From: Streptococcus suis
GTDB taxonomy: Bacteria > Bacillota > Bacilli > Lactobacillales > Streptococcaceae
Direction of reading: 5' to 3'
NCBI RefSeq assembly: GCF_002960425.1
Contig: NZ_POIZ01000047.1
Coordinates: 1-64,000, forward strand
DNA length: 64,000 nt
The notes under the pieces were generated by a model. That model ran no database searches. It was not told the origin of the DNA and saw nothing but the letters and a program-made list of their open reading frames with translations. The translations under genes were made by a program, and so were the position numbers. Below, piece after piece: positions 17,338 to 26,335 of this stretch. Every line of letters begins with the position of its first letter. The stretch's first letter is position 1.

Positions 17338-19608
17338 ATGCGTTTTAACCAATTTTCTTTCATTCCAAAAGAACAAACTCTTGCCCTAGAGGAGCTAACA
17401 GCCCTTGGTTTTGAACTACAGACCGATTTTAGTCCCAAGAAGAATCTAGATGTCTTTGTCAGAAGATGCCATTTCCTGACTGCCAATACAGACTTTGCCC
17501 TGTCCAACATGATCGCAGATTGGGATACAGACCTGCTGACCTTCTTCCAGTCTGACCGTGAGTTGACTGACCAGATTTTCTATCAAGTCGCTTTTCAGTT
17601 GCTGGGCTTTGTGCCTGGTGTGGATTATACAGATGTCATGGACTTCGCGGAGAAAAGCAACTTCCCGATTGTCTATGGGGACATTATAGACAACCTCTAC
17701 CAGTTGCTGGCTACTCGCACCAAGTCTGGAAATACCTTAATTGACCAACTGGTTAGCGATGATTTCATTCCAGAAGATAACAACTACCACTTCTTCAACG
17801 GCAAATCCTTGGCAACCTTTTCAACCAAAAACCTCATTCGTGAGGTGGTCTATGTGGAAACGCCTGTCGATACGGCTGGGACTGGCCAGACTGATATTGT
17901 CAAGCTGTCTATTCTCCGTCCTCACTTTGACGGAAAAATCCCTGCGGTCATTACCAACAGTCCTTATCATCAAGGAGTTAACGATGTAGCTAGCGACAAG
18001 GCCCTGCACAAGATGGAAGGGGAGTTGACGGAAAAACCAGCTGGCACCATTCAAGTTAGTCAAACTAAGATTAACAAACTAGACTTGGACCAACGAGAGC
18101 TACCTGTCAGTCCTGCCACTGAAAAACTGGGCCACATCACTTCCTATTCCCTCAACGACTACTTCCTCTCTCGCGGCTTTGCCAGCCTTCATGTGTCTGG
18201 TGTCGGCACGCTGGGCTCGACGGGCTACATGACATCTGGCGACTACCAGCAGGTGGAGGGCTATAAAGCGGTGATTGACTGGCTGAACGGCCGCACCAAG
18301 GCCTACACAGACCACACTCGCTCGCTAGAAGTCAAGGCTGATTGGGCCAATGGTAAGGTAGCGACGACGGGACTATCTTATCTGGGAACCATGTCCAATG
18401 CCTTGGCAACAACTGGCGTGGACGGATTGGAAGTCGTCATCGCAGAAGCGGGAATTTCCTCTTGGTATGACTACTACCGTGAAAACGGGCTGGTGACCAG
18501 CCCTGGCGGTTATCCAGGAGAGGACTTGGATAGCTTGACCGCCCTGACCTACTCGAAAAGTCTGCAAGCAGGGGACTTCCTCCGTAGCAAAGAAGCCTAC
18601 GAAAAAGGACTGGTGGCAGAACGTGCTGCCCTGGACCGCACCAGCGGTGACTACAACCAATACTGGCAGGACCGCAACTACCTGCTCCAGGCTGACAAGG
18701 TCAAGTGTGAGGTGGTCTTTACCCACGGCTCACAGGACTGGAATGTCAAGCCAATCCACGTCTGGAATATGTTCCATGCCCTGCCAAGTCACATCAAAAA
18801 GCACCTCTTCTTCCACAACGGTGCCCACGTGTATATGAACAACTGGCAATCCATCGACTTCCGTGAATCCATGAACGCCCTACTCAGTCAAAAACTGCTG
18901 GGCTACGAGAACAACTACCAACTGCCAACGGTCATCTGGCAGGACAACAGCGGTGAACAAACTTGGACGACTTTGGACACCTTTGGCGGTGAAAACGAGG
19001 CTGTCTTGCCACTGGGAACTGGAAGCCAGACCATCTCCAATCAGTATGCCCAAGAAGATTTTGACCGCTACGGCAAGGCATATCAAAGTTTCCACCAAGA
19101 CCTCTATGCAGGCAAGGCCAACCAAATCAGCATGGAACTGCCTATAACAGAGGACCTCCTAATTAACGGACAGGTCACGCTGAAACTCCGTGTAGCTTCT
19201 AGTGTAGCCAAAGGCCTCTTATCTGCTCAGCTATTGGACAAAGGGAGCAAAAAACGCCTAGCCCCAATCCCAACACCCAAAACACGATTAAGTCTGGACA
19301 ACGGTCGCTACCATGCCCAAGAAAATCTGGTGGAGTTGCCTTATGTGGAGATGCCGCAACGCTTGGTGACCAAGGGCTTTATGAACCTGCAGAACCGCAC
19401 CGACCTAATGACTGTCGAGGAAGTGGTGCCTGGACAGTGGATGAATCTGACCTGGAAACTACAACCGACTATCTACCAGCTGAAAAAAGGCGATGTCTTG
19501 GAGCTGATTCTCTACACGACAGACTTTGAATGCACTATTCGGGACAATAGTAACTGGACTATTTCGATTGATTTGGAGCATTCAACCATCCATCTTCCAA
19601 GACCATAA
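17338..19608 (+). CDS. pepX: Xaa-Pro dipeptidyl-peptidase
   Basis: A 756-residue serine peptidase (S15) that releases Xaa-Pro dipeptides from peptide N-termini. It has an N-terminal helical domain; the alpha/beta-hydrolase core contains the nucleophile in [12 protein letters not shown], the catalytic Asp in [11 protein letters not shown] and His in [12 protein letters not shown]-terminal beta-sandwich follows. There is no signal peptide, although S. suis DPPIV is reported at the cell surface. I start it at the ATG at 17338, after AAAGAGGAAAATAC, rather than at an ATG eight codons upstream without an RBS. Confidence 0.94.
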   Translation: MRFNQFSFIPKEQTLALEELTALGFELQTDFSPKKNLDVFVRRCHFLTANTDFALSNMIADWDTDLLTFFQSDRELTDQIFYQVAFQLLGFVPGVDYTDVMDFAEKSNFPIVYGDIIDNLYQLLATRTKSGNTLIDQLVSDDFIPEDNNYHFFNGKSLATFSTKNLIREVVYVETPVDTAGTGQTDIVKLSILRPHFDGKIPAVITNSPYHQGVNDVASDKALHKMEGELTEKPAGTIQVSQTKINKLDLDQRELPVSPATEKLGHITSYSLNDYFLSRGFASLHVSGVGTLGSTGYMTSGDYQQVEGYKAVIDWLNGRTKAYTDHTRSLEVKADWANGKVATTGLSYLGTMSNALATTGVDGLEVVIAEAGISSWYDYYRENGLVTSPGGYPGEDLDSLTALTYSKSLQAGDFLRSKEAYEKGLVAERAALDRTSGDYNQYWQDRNYLLQADKVKCEVVFTHGSQDWNVKPIHVWNMFHALPSHIKKHLFFHNGAHVYMNNWQSIDFRESMNALLSQKLLGYENNYQLPTVIWQDNSGEQTWTTLDTFGGENEAVLPLGTGSQTISNQYAQEDFDRYGKAYQSFHQDLYAGKANQISMELPITEDLLINGQVTLKLRVASSVAKGLLSAQLLDKGSKKRLAPIPTPKTRLSLDNGRYHAQENLVELPYVEMPQRLVTKGFMNLQNRTDLMTVEEVVPGQWMNLTWKLQPTIYQLKKGDVLELILYTTDFECTIRDNSNWTISIDLEHSTIHLPRP

Positions 19609-19614
19609 GACAAG

Positions 19615-19643
19615 AAAACGAGCTGCACCTGCAACTCGTTTTT
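19615..19643 (+). terminator. pepX terminator
   Basis: The stem AAAACGAGCTGC-acct-GCAACTCGTTTT continues into T residues. Confidence 0.8.
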
Positions 19644-19647
19644 GTTA

Positions 19648-19901
19648 CTCAAGGAAAATCAAAATCAGACTACCTCCAAAGATTCGGGGAATCTTTGGAG
19701 GTAGGAAATAGAGAGAACGAAGTTCGCTACAAAAAGGTTTGGGGAACCTTTAGTGGTTGGAAATAAAGCGAACAAAGTTCGTGTCAGCACGATGTCAATC
19801 CCTGCTATTTTCATTTATGGATAGCAGGCTGGCAACCTCCACTGGAGGTTGCCACTCATCAAGTCAAGTCAACAACGTCTGAATTTGATTTTCGAAGAGT
19901 A
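19648..19901. repeat. Composite streptococcal intergenic repeat
   Basis: About 250 bp without an ORF, full of hairpins: CTACCTCCAAAGATT with its exact inverse, CCTGCTAT/ATAGCAGG, and GGCAACCTCC-act-GGAGGTTGCC. Its left edge (CTCAAGGAAAATCAAAA) and right edge (TTTTCGAAGAGTATGA) match the edges of the element at 28538-28646. It is probably a composite member of the same BOX-like family. Confidence 0.6.
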
Positions 19902-19908
19902 TGACTGC

Positions 19909-21078
19909 CTATTTTTCTAAAGGATGGATAATCACACCCTGTACCACACGGTTGACGGTACCTGTTGGTGATGGTGTATCTGGTAAATTTTTGCATTTGA
20001 TAGCTGCCATGATAGATACTGTTTGGGCAAAGATGATGTAAGGGAAGGTTAGGAAGACATCTGGTAAATCTGCTCCGCCTTCTGCCAAGACAAAGTTGGC
20101 TGCTTCTGTACCTGCTAGCTTATCAGCCGACAAGGCAACAATCCGCTCTGCTATGCCATCACCATGAACTTCATTAAGCAAGTCCATATCGTACTGGCGT
20201 GTGTAGGCGTCGTTTGAGGCAAAGAGGAAAATCAAGGTCTTTTCATTGATGAAGGATTTTGGTCCATGACGGAAACCGAGTGGTGACTCATACATGGTCG
20301 CAATCTTGCCTGCTGTCAATTCCAGAATTTTCAACTGAGCTTCGTGGGCAAGGCCATAGAAACCACCTGAACCCAGATAAATCACCCGCTCAAAATCAAG
20401 GTCAATCAATTCTTGTACATAATCCTCACGGTCCAAGACATCTTGACCCAGACGGGCAATGGTCTCAACCCAAGCAGCTTTTTCTTCTTGGCTGGCTGGA
20501 GAGAAGACGAGGAGGGCTGTCAGAGCCATACAGCTGTAAGAGCCTGTCATGGCAAAGCCTTTGTCATTTGAACCCGCCGGTTGCAAGAGTAGGAGATTTT
20601 CCGCATCCCCCTCAGCCGCAAGAGCCAATTTGCCCTCTGGTGCACAGGTAATGGTCACTTGGTAGAGTTGATTAGCGATTTGTTTAGCTACTTCTACTGC
20701 TGCCACACTTTCAGGTGAATTACCTGAACGGGCAAAGGATACCAATACTGTTGGCACATCAGATTGCAGATAATCATATGGACGACCAACCAATTCAACC
20801 GTACCAATGGCAGAAAAACGAATGTGTTTCAAGTCATTGACTTGGTTGAGGTAGTTGGCAATACTTTGACCAACAAAGTCTGAAGTCCCTGCACCAGTGA
20901 AAATCACATGAACAAAGTCATGCTTGTCCTTGATGGCTGTTAAGAAGGTTTCAATCTTCTCCAACTGGTCAAGATACAGTTGATGAGCCTCTCTCCACAA
21001 GCCAGGCTGTTGGTAAATCTCAGTCGCTGTGATAATAGCTCCCAATTTTTCTAATTCTTCTTTTGCTAAACGGAACAT
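19909..21078 (-). CDS. agaS: AgaS-like SIS-domain sugar-phosphate isomerase/deaminase
   Basis: A 389-residue protein with two SIS (sugar isomerase) domains. The first holds FTGAGTSDFVGQSIANYL and SFARSGNSPESVAAVE; the second holds YLGSGGFYGLAHEAQLKILELTAG. This is the AgaS family, which acts on amino-sugar phosphates such as galactosamine-6-phosphate. ESPLGFRHGPKSFI is the conserved ligand-binding stretch. The perfect palindrome upstream suggests control by a GntR-type amino-sugar regulator. It is the only sugar gene at this spot. Confidence 0.85.
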   Translation of the reverse strand: MFRLAKEELEKLGAIITATEIYQQPGLWREAHQLYLDQLEKIETFLTAIKDKHDFVHVIFTGAGTSDFVGQSIANYLNQVNDLKHIRFSAIGTVELVGRPYDYLQSDVPTVLVSFARSGNSPESVAAVEVAKQIANQLYQVTITCAPEGKLALAAEGDAENLLLLQPAGSNDKGFAMTGSYSCMALTALLVFSPASQEEKAAWVETIARLGQDVLDREDYVQELIDLDFERVIYLGSGGFYGLAHEAQLKILELTAGKIATMYESPLGFRHGPKSFINEKTLIFLFASNDAYTRQYDMDLLNEVHGDGIAERIVALSADKLAGTEAANFVLAEGGADLPDVFLTFPYIIFAQTVSIMAAIKCKNLPDTPSPTGTVNRVVQGVIIHPLEK

Positions 21079-21094
21079 AGCTCCTCCTTGTTTT

Positions 21095-21108
21095 CTGGTT
21101 ATAACCAG
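21095..21108 (-). promoter_or_regulatory. GntR-type operator palindrome upstream of agaS
   Basis: CTGGTTATAACCAG is a perfect 14-bp palindrome 16 bp upstream of the agaS start codon. It matches the TGGT-N4-ACCA form used by NagR/DasR-type GntR regulators. The regulator is not in the window. Confidence 0.6.
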
Positions 21109-21148
21109 TTTTTCTTTTATTATACAAGAAAGTGCTTACAAAGTCAAA

Positions 21149-21310
21149 TTAAAATAGATTGATATATTCAATTTGTGCGATTGTGGATTGTATTCTTACA
21201 ACCTCGCTATGTAGCTCTCGAAGCTTAAATCGGTCAATATTTTGTGGATTATGGTTCTCGCTTAAATACTCCTCCAGTTTTTGTAACAAACTAGGATTTG
21301 CTTTTAGAAG
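21149..21310 (-). pseudogene. C-terminal remnant of an unknown gene
   Basis: The minus strand is open for 53 codons with a protein-like sequence (LLKANPSLLQKLEEYLSENH, then an amphipathic helix ending EYINLF and TAA). It has no start codon or RBS and is cut off by a stop at its left end. It looks like the tail of a deleted gene at the edge of the accessory island. I do not recognise it, and it could be chance. Confidence 0.35.
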
Positions 21311-21356
21311 TTAGCTTTTTAAAAACAGGTTCAATTAAATAATTGGCTTTTATATT

Positions 21357-21403
21357 TTGTATATACAAGGTATAATGTATCTACATGATAAGGAGGTATA
21401 TAC
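21357..21403 (+). promoter_or_regulatory. Toxin-antitoxin promoter and autoregulatory palindromes
   Basis: The perfect palindrome TTGTATATACAA (21357-21368) abuts the -10 TATAAT (21371-21376). GTATATACAA recurs at 21396-21405, overlapping the space between RBS and start. Two such sites fit autorepression by the AbrB-type antitoxin (inference). Confidence 0.6.
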
Positions 21404-21404
21404 A

Positions 21405-21626
21405 ATGAACGTTCTACTACGCAAAACAGGTAACAGCACTGTTATCACTATCCCAAACGCTATAAAAGAAGCACTTGGTGCTGAAATTGGCGAAGAAATC
21501 GAATTTGTCACTTCAGGAAATAACATCATCATCCGTAAAGCTGAACCAAAATTTGATTTTGACAAAGAATTAGAAAAAGCTATGAACCAATACGATGAAT
21601 TATTGAAAGAGCTGGTGGATAAATGA
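21405..21626 (+). CDS. AbrB/MazE-type antitoxin
   Basis: A 73-residue protein with a SpoVT/AbrB swapped-hairpin DNA-binding domain (LLRKTGNSTVITIPNAIKEALG, IGEEIEFVTSGNNIIIRK) and a helical acidic C-terminal tail suited to binding a toxin. I start it at the ATG at 21405, directly after AAGGAGGTATATACA, rather than at upstream in-frame codons. The last 4 bp overlap the toxin start (ATGA), typical of translationally coupled toxin-antitoxin pairs. Confidence 0.87.
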   Translation: MNVLLRKTGNSTVITIPNAIKEALGAEIGEEIEFVTSGNNIIIRKAEPKFDFDKELEKAMNQYDELLKELVDK

Positions 21627-22030
21627 AATATCTCTCCGCTGAGGACATTATCAAAATCAATGTCATGGTTATAGGAAAATATTCTCCAAAGGAACCAGTC
21701 GGAATAGCTGACCCCAATAGTTTGCAGATGATTGTCGAACAACCAAAGCAAGAAATTTTTGGAAAAAAACTGTATCCAGATATCTATAGCAAATCAGCTA
21801 TTATCTGGATAAATTTAATCAAAAAATACCCATTCTATAATGCCAACAAGCGAACAGCTGTGATGGCATTGCATATGTTTCTGGCAATGAATGGTTTTCA
21901 GTCCAATCTCTCACTAAACGATGGTCTGGAAAAAACGATTGAGATTGCTACGTTTCAAGGCGACTTCGAGGAATTAAAAGACAGGATTTTCCAGTTTTTG
22001 AAAGAAGAAAATAGGGTATATAAAAAATAG
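21623..22030 (+). CDS. Doc/Fic-type toxin (death-on-curing family)
   Basis: A 135-residue Fic-fold protein of the Doc branch, partner of the AbrB-type antitoxin. The family motif HxFx(D/N)xNKR is present as YPFYNANKRT (about residues 73-82), with Tyr at the catalytic His position. In phage P1 Doc this His is needed to phosphorylate EF-Tu. The substitution may mean an inactive toxin, a variant mechanism or a subfamily norm. The protein is otherwise full length, with MALHMFLAMNGF following as in Doc. Confidence 0.82.
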   Translation: MKYLSAEDIIKINVMVIGKYSPKEPVGIADPNSLQMIVEQPKQEIFGKKLYPDIYSKSAIIWINLIKKYPFYNANKRTAVMALHMFLAMNGFQSNLSLNDGLEKTIEIATFQGDFEELKDRIFQFLKEENRVYKK

Positions 22031-22065
22031 AAACTGTCATTGAGAGTATGGAGGAACTCGACCCA

Positions 22066-22180
22066 GTCAAAAAGAGTTCGTCAACAATTTCTCGTTTCAA
22101 GTTGTTGAGCTTTAACGGGCTATCCCCAGACCGTTAAAGCCAATCAACCACTGCGCTGAGATATTGACACGAACTCTGAG
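22066..22180. repeat. Palindromic intergenic element
   Basis: Nested inverted repeats: outer GAGTTCGT (22074-22081) with ACGAACTC (22169-22176), inner GCTTTAACGG (22109-22118) with CCGTTAAAGC (22131-22140), with partial pairing (GTTG/CAAC) beside the inner stem. There is no ORF. It could be a small non-autonomous element or a structured RNA. Confidence 0.5.
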
Positions 22181-22217
22181 AAGTGGCCCTAAACTTAAGT
22201 CCAGCCTCGATCTCCTT

Positions 22218-22802
22218 TTACCTTCTATCCTTTCGGATAACCCAAGCAATTATTCCCACTAACATGACGATCATTAACCAATATTGAATAAAGAAATCAA
22301 TTAGTGGTTTCACAATTCCCCAAATAAATAATAAAAATTGATATCCTAAGATTAGTAAAATTATTCCTCCAATTAGATAAAATACCCAAGAATAATCATT
22401 TCTCGATTCTTGAAAGTGATTTATCTGGTGTTGATCATCTCTATCAAATGATCCTTGTGAATAACTTCTAAACTGTATTCTATCTATCAAGAACGCTTCC
22501 AAATCACCATAGTCTTCGTATCTAGGATATGTTCGCACAAAGTCTTCAATATCTTTTCTTGTTACTTCATATCCATATTTCTTAAAAAATCCTGACTTTT
22601 TCGAAAAAATTCCCCGATTATTCCCTTCAAACTGGTATCCTCTTGTAATCTGAGAAACCTGCCTACCATCATCTATACCTAACATGCTAGCAATCTTTAC
22701 CATATTGCCTTGTCCCTCTACGAGGTAATAGTATAATACATCTACTTTCCTCGCGATAGGAGTATTATTAAAATACTGAATTTCATTTTCTGTCAGTCCC
22801 AA
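22218..22802 (-). CDS. Unknown membrane protein of the DUF4357 cluster
   Basis: A 194-residue protein I do not recognise. The N-terminal ~110 residues are soluble and contain a possible winged-helix segment (DVLYYYLVEGQGNMVKIASM followed by DDGRQVSQITRGY). Residues ~137-188 form two hydrophobic helices (VFYLIGGIILLILGYQFLLF; YWLMIVMLVGIIAWVI), leaving a short basic cytoplasmic end. It is the last gene of a minus-strand cluster, 19 bp after the DUF4357 gene and probably co-transcribed. The region is more AT-rich than its surroundings. Confidence 0.65.
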   Translation of the reverse strand: MGLTENEIQYFNNTPIARKVDVLYYYLVEGQGNMVKIASMLGIDDGRQVSQITRGYQFEGNNRGIFSKKSGFFKKYGYEVTRKDIEDFVRTYPRYEDYGDLEAFLIDRIQFRSYSQGSFDRDDQHQINHFQESRNDYSWVFYLIGGIILLILGYQFLLFIWGIVKPLIDFFIQYWLMIVMLVGIIAWVIRKDRR

Positions 22803-22821
22803 TACAATATCTCCTTTTTTA

Positions 22822-24336
22822 TTATTCAGAATGCAACTCCTTAAAAGTCACACCTTTCTCATTTTTCCAAACGACATTTCCGTTTTGGCTAGCTCCAGCA
22901 ACAAACGATGCTGCTGCAGAGATACTCGAAAACTCAATATCTGCTATCAATACATTTCCATTGATCCTATCCGCATATTGTTGCCTTGCTTTAATAGTAC
23001 CTTGTGGACAAGAGGGTACTATTTCTGGATTGACCTGACTACCTTTTTGAACCGTAAAGCCATTAGAAGAAAGAAAACCAGTAGCTTGATAGCCCTTGTA
23101 GTTCATTGAAAATATATCACTGTTTCTAGTATTCTCTTGTGACACCCCCTCTATCTGTTGTTCAATATCAGGAAGCTCTAGTTTCTCTATATCAAACGTG
23201 TGTATCAATTTCCCATGTTCAAAGATTTCATACTCACTATCACAACTATAAGTTCCCATATTGATTACTACAGCCTCATCATTAGTAACTAATCGCTGAT
23301 TACGCCATGCTCCAACACTCGGACGCCAATTTTCCTCTTCTAAAGCTACTCCTCTATGATTTATCTCATAGAAAGTCCAATCATCACTATGGTATGCAGT
23401 AAATCCATCAAAATAAGTAACTTTATCGTTAATTAAAGCCTTGGTCAACAGAGCCTCTCTACGACTATTATCAATCGTTCTGTAATAAAAATCATCTCCC
23501 TTTCGACATAAGAACATCCCAGTTTGGGAACAGAAATAAATCAAACGTTCCCCTTCGTGCAATAGAAACTCTTCTAAGGATTTTGTCTTTAGATTTAACA
23601 GGAAAGGTTTATCACAGCTTGTCATATACTTAGAGCCATCGTAAGAATCCATTTGGAAGCAGTGTAACATTACAAAAAGATAATCACTACTTGCAACAAA
23701 AGCCGCGTCTTCTGTTCTACCTATCCAACCTGCGTAGGGAGTTGGACCTGTAATATAGAAATCATTCAAATAAATGTAGTCAAAGAGAATTTCAACCTCA
23801 CCTGTACTGACTTCCAAACGTTTAATAGGATAGTTATATTTTGTAACCTCAAAAGGCAAATGTTCCCTATAATCATAAGTCATTGCCTTGTCATATTCTA
23901 TATCTGGTTCTGTTTCAAATATCTCGGAAAGTACCTTTCCGTTTTCATTACTCTGGACAAAGTAGAAATACGGACCATTGATATAAGCACGTTCAAAACC
24001 TGCCTTTCCTAAAACATCACTAAAATCTGTGACCTGAAATGTATCATGGGTAACGTGCAATAATAAAAGACGATTGTAGATAAACACCCCATAAGAATTG
24101 ACAAAAAGTCTAATATCCCATTCTGATCGAACATGAAATTTAGAAAGATCTAAAATAGCCTTTAAATTACCAGTATTATAATTCAAGACACAAAGTATGA
24201 GATCTTTTACAAGGAATAAATCTCCATCATAGGGATACATAAAATTTATTTGATAATCATTGGACCCATTCTTTATAAAATATTCAGTCCCTAAACTTTC
24301 TCTAAGCCATTCGGTATTTTCATTTACCTTACGCAT
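22822..24336 (-). CDS. Unknown large protein with C-terminal DUF4357
   Basis: A 504-residue protein. Residues 1 to ~395 are rich in short beta-strand and aromatic segments (LFLVKDLILCVLNYNTG, YLFVMLHCFQMDSYDGSKY), suggesting a beta-propeller-like fold; I cannot name a family. The last ~95 residues match the DUF4357 domain of the neighbouring GIY-YIG protein: YKGYQATGFLSSNGFTVQKG, GSQVNPEI, ISAAASFVAGASQNGNVVWK and KEL. The shared domain in adjacent genes implies a functional link. No signal peptide or membrane helix is evident. Confidence 0.65.
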   Translation of the reverse strand: MRKVNENTEWLRESLGTEYFIKNGSNDYQINFMYPYDGDLFLVKDLILCVLNYNTGNLKAILDLSKFHVRSEWDIRLFVNSYGVFIYNRLLLLHVTHDTFQVTDFSDVLGKAGFERAYINGPYFYFVQSNENGKVLSEIFETEPDIEYDKAMTYDYREHLPFEVTKYNYPIKRLEVSTGEVEILFDYIYLNDFYITGPTPYAGWIGRTEDAAFVASSDYLFVMLHCFQMDSYDGSKYMTSCDKPFLLNLKTKSLEEFLLHEGERLIYFCSQTGMFLCRKGDDFYYRTIDNSRREALLTKALINDKVTYFDGFTAYHSDDWTFYEINHRGVALEEENWRPSVGAWRNQRLVTNDEAVVINMGTYSCDSEYEIFEHGKLIHTFDIEKLELPDIEQQIEGVSQENTRNSDIFSMNYKGYQATGFLSSNGFTVQKGSQVNPEIVPSCPQGTIKARQQYADRINGNVLIADIEFSSISAAASFVAGASQNGNVVWKNEKGVTFKELHSE

Positions 24337-24448
24337 CTATTCATCCTCTCTTGTTTACATTGAGCAACTCTCTTGAAGTGAGGCTCTTTTTTTACAAATG
24401 CAAGCTAATTTTAACTGGAATTGATATTCCCAATGAAAGCATCTATTC

Positions 24449-25321
24449 CTACACTTTCAATTCACCTAAAGTTTGACCAGCTTGTGTTTTCCACAATTTA
24501 TTCCCACTTAGACTAGCTCCTCCGACAAAGCAAGCAGCTTGGGAAGGGCTCGTAAATAAAATATCCTCCGAAAGACAACCATTGGATATGCTTTCTGCAT
24601 GGAATTCTCTTAAGCGTTTAATGGAATCGGACACAGAATTTGCCATTTGAGGTGAAATCTGACTACCTGAGAACACCAAAAATCCTTCATTTGTCAAGCT
24701 ACCTTTGGCAGTGTAGCCATTATAGGTCATCGTTAGAGAAATAGAGTTATCTGATTCGGTCTCTTGAACAAGGGTTTTATCGAAAGCTTTAGCAACCGTT
24801 TCAAAGGCTTTATAACCAAGAACCCCTGTCAAAATAATAGCTTGCTCGATGAAATCCTCTAGCTCAGCAACTTTTTCCTCAGTCACATTACCTATTGTTG
24901 GTTCAACCTTATTTTTTACTGCAAATCGTTTTGCATTTTTTGCCAAATTGTAAAAACGATTTTCTAAATAAGAGATTTCTGTCGGACCAAAGGTATTGTC
25001 TGTGGTTGTTAAAATAATTGCATCCTTAAAAAATGACTTTTCTTCATTTCGCATATGCTCCTTTAATCTACCTAAAGTCGCTTGCTGATTTTTACGCTCT
25101 CCAGCTTGCCCAACATAAACTAAAGGACGTTGGCTTTCTTCTTCCTCACCAAATAAGAAATAGATCCCTGAGTAACTCAACTCTGCTCTGTCGACACTAT
25201 CTTCTAAATCTAGTTTTGGAATTTTCAAAGCTACCCCAGTATGATTAGCTAAAGAAGCCTTCACGCGCCCTGTCATTGTCCCATCTATTAAAAATAAAGT
25301 AACAACTTTTGAAGTACCCAT
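24449..25321 (-). CDS. GIY-YIG nuclease with C-terminal DUF4357
   Basis: A 290-residue protein. The GIY-YIG nuclease domain has Gly52-Ile-Tyr (SGIYFLFGEE), Tyr69-Val-Gly (VYVGQAG), the catalytic Arg at ~85 (LGRLKEH) and the metal-binding Glu at ~120 (ISYLENRFYNLA), so it looks active. DUF4357 covers about residues 205-290 (NGYTAKGSLTNEGFLVFSGS to LSGNKLWKTQAGQTLGEL). It starts 9 bp after the preceding gene and is likely co-transcribed with it. Members of this architecture are commonly annotated but not well characterised. Cleavage of foreign or damaged DNA is plausible but unproven. Confidence 0.82.
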   Translation of the reverse strand: MGTSKVVTLFLIDGTMTGRVKASLANHTGVALKIPKLDLEDSVDRAELSYSGIYFLFGEEEESQRPLVYVGQAGERKNQQATLGRLKEHMRNEEKSFFKDAIILTTTDNTFGPTEISYLENRFYNLAKNAKRFAVKNKVEPTIGNVTEEKVAELEDFIEQAIILTGVLGYKAFETVAKAFDKTLVQETESDNSISLTMTYNGYTAKGSLTNEGFLVFSGSQISPQMANSVSDSIKRLREFHAESISNGCLSEDILFTSPSQAACFVGGASLSGNKLWKTQAGQTLGELKV

Positions 25322-25330
25322 AACATTCCC

Positions 25331-25714
25331 CTATCGTTTCTTAACCGGTTTATATAAGTACAATCCTCCATAATCATCAACATCCACTTTATAACCCGCT
25401 TTACGTAACTCCGTAGCAGTTTTGGCTGCAATTTTTTTCTTATCATCATCTGAGTATTGATAATGTGGTGGTAATTTCTTAGCCAACGCTGTAGAATGTA
25501 GCACATCCGAAGTTTGCCACTTATGGAAGTAAACTTTGAATTTTTTCGGATGCCATAATCCGCTACCATCAAATACAGTCGTTTTTGATGCTTTCTTAAA
25601 CTCCTCAACTGCATATTTCTTATAATTTCTATGTAGTTGATCTTTTTGAGCTGTTGTTAAGACTAATTTACTAAAGTGAACTTTTGCTGAAGCAACGGAA
25701 TAATAGTGAGTCAT
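25331..25714 (-). CDS. Small lysine-rich protein of unknown function
   Basis: A 127-residue basic protein, first gene of the DUF4357 cluster. The ATG at 25714 follows TTGGAGG; an upstream in-frame ATG at 25756 has no RBS. It has many Lys, Tyr and His residues (KLVLTTAQKDQLHRNYKKYA, WHPKKFKVYFHKW) and ends in a short hydrophilic tail (LYLYKPVKKR). No membrane segment or signal peptide is clear. I do not recognise the family. Its charge would suit nucleic-acid binding. Confidence 0.6.
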   Translation of the reverse strand: MTHYYSVASAKVHFSKLVLTTAQKDQLHRNYKKYAVEEFKKASKTTVFDGSGLWHPKKFKVYFHKWQTSDVLHSTALAKKLPPHYQYSDDDKKKIAAKTATELRKAGYKVDVDDYGGLYLYKPVKKR

Positions 25715-25782
25715 AAATAACCTCCAAATTGATAGTCCTGAAACATAAAATAGCAAATAAACTATTGCATTCTATAAAACTA

Positions 25783-25821
25783 TTTTATCAGTTGAAACAG
25801 TTTTTTACAACTGTTTTGACA
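25783..25821. promoter_or_regulatory. Divergent promoter region with operator-like repeats
   Basis: For the minus strand, TTGTAA, 17 nt and TAAAAT can be read. Between them lie the inverted repeats AAACAGT (25795-25801) and ACTGTTT (25810-25816), and CAGTTG/CAACTG pairs overlap them. TTGACA on the plus strand (25816-25821) overlaps the right arm. The XRE regulator is the natural candidate to bind here (inference). Confidence 0.5.
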
Positions 25822-25890
25822 AATAACAGTCATATATAGTGGTTTTGTTATCTAATAATACCTGTATGATAGACCATAAGAGGTACTTTC

Positions 25891-26217
25891 ATGGATAATA
25901 AACTACAAGACTATATTTCCAAAAGGATTCGCTTATTGCGCATTCAAGAAGGAATGACCCAGATGGAGCTAGAAGAAAAAGCTAATCTCGGCTATAACTA
26001 CATATATAAATTAGAGAATAAAGCAAATAACATTACTCTATCGACACTATCAAAAATCATGGAGGCTTTGAAGGTCGATATCCCAACTTTTTTTGATGTT
26101 GAATTTTCCACGGATCCTGAAATTGAAGAATTGATCCTACTCATGACTGATTTACCTAAGAAAAAGCGCTCAGAAGTAATCCAAGCAATCAATACTCTTG
26201 TGAAAACACTAAAATAG
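25891..26217 (+). CDS. XRE-family transcriptional regulator
   Basis: A 108-residue protein with an N-terminal HTH_3/XRE domain (ISKRIRLLRIQEGMTQMELE, NLGYNYIYKLENKANNI, LSTLSKIMEALKVDIPTFFD) and a short C-terminal helix. It is transcribed away from the DUF4357 cluster across a 176-bp region with inverted repeats, so it is probably the cluster's repressor. The RBS is AGAGGT. No phage or plasmid genes adjoin it. Confidence 0.85.
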   Translation: MDNKLQDYISKRIRLLRIQEGMTQMELEEKANLGYNYIYKLENKANNITLSTLSKIMEALKVDIPTFFDVEFSTDPEIEELILLMTDLPKKKRSEVIQAINTLVKTLK

Positions 26218-26335
26218 AAAAAACTCATTCGATTGCTTAGCCGAATAAGATATCACTACAACAAACTCACCTTACCAAATTTCCTTTTTTAATGTTATAA
26301 TAAATCCATAAGATTTTTTAAGGAGAATAGTTATT

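Noticed and set aside
24337-24448. Terminator between the GIY-YIG and DUF4357 genes
   Set aside because: GAGC/GCTC pairing is only four to five bp with a large loop, and the T-run is on the strand opposite to transcription.
21357-26217. Prophage or ICE remnant
   Set aside because: No integrase, capsid, relaxase or conjugation genes and no att-like direct repeats were seen around this island.
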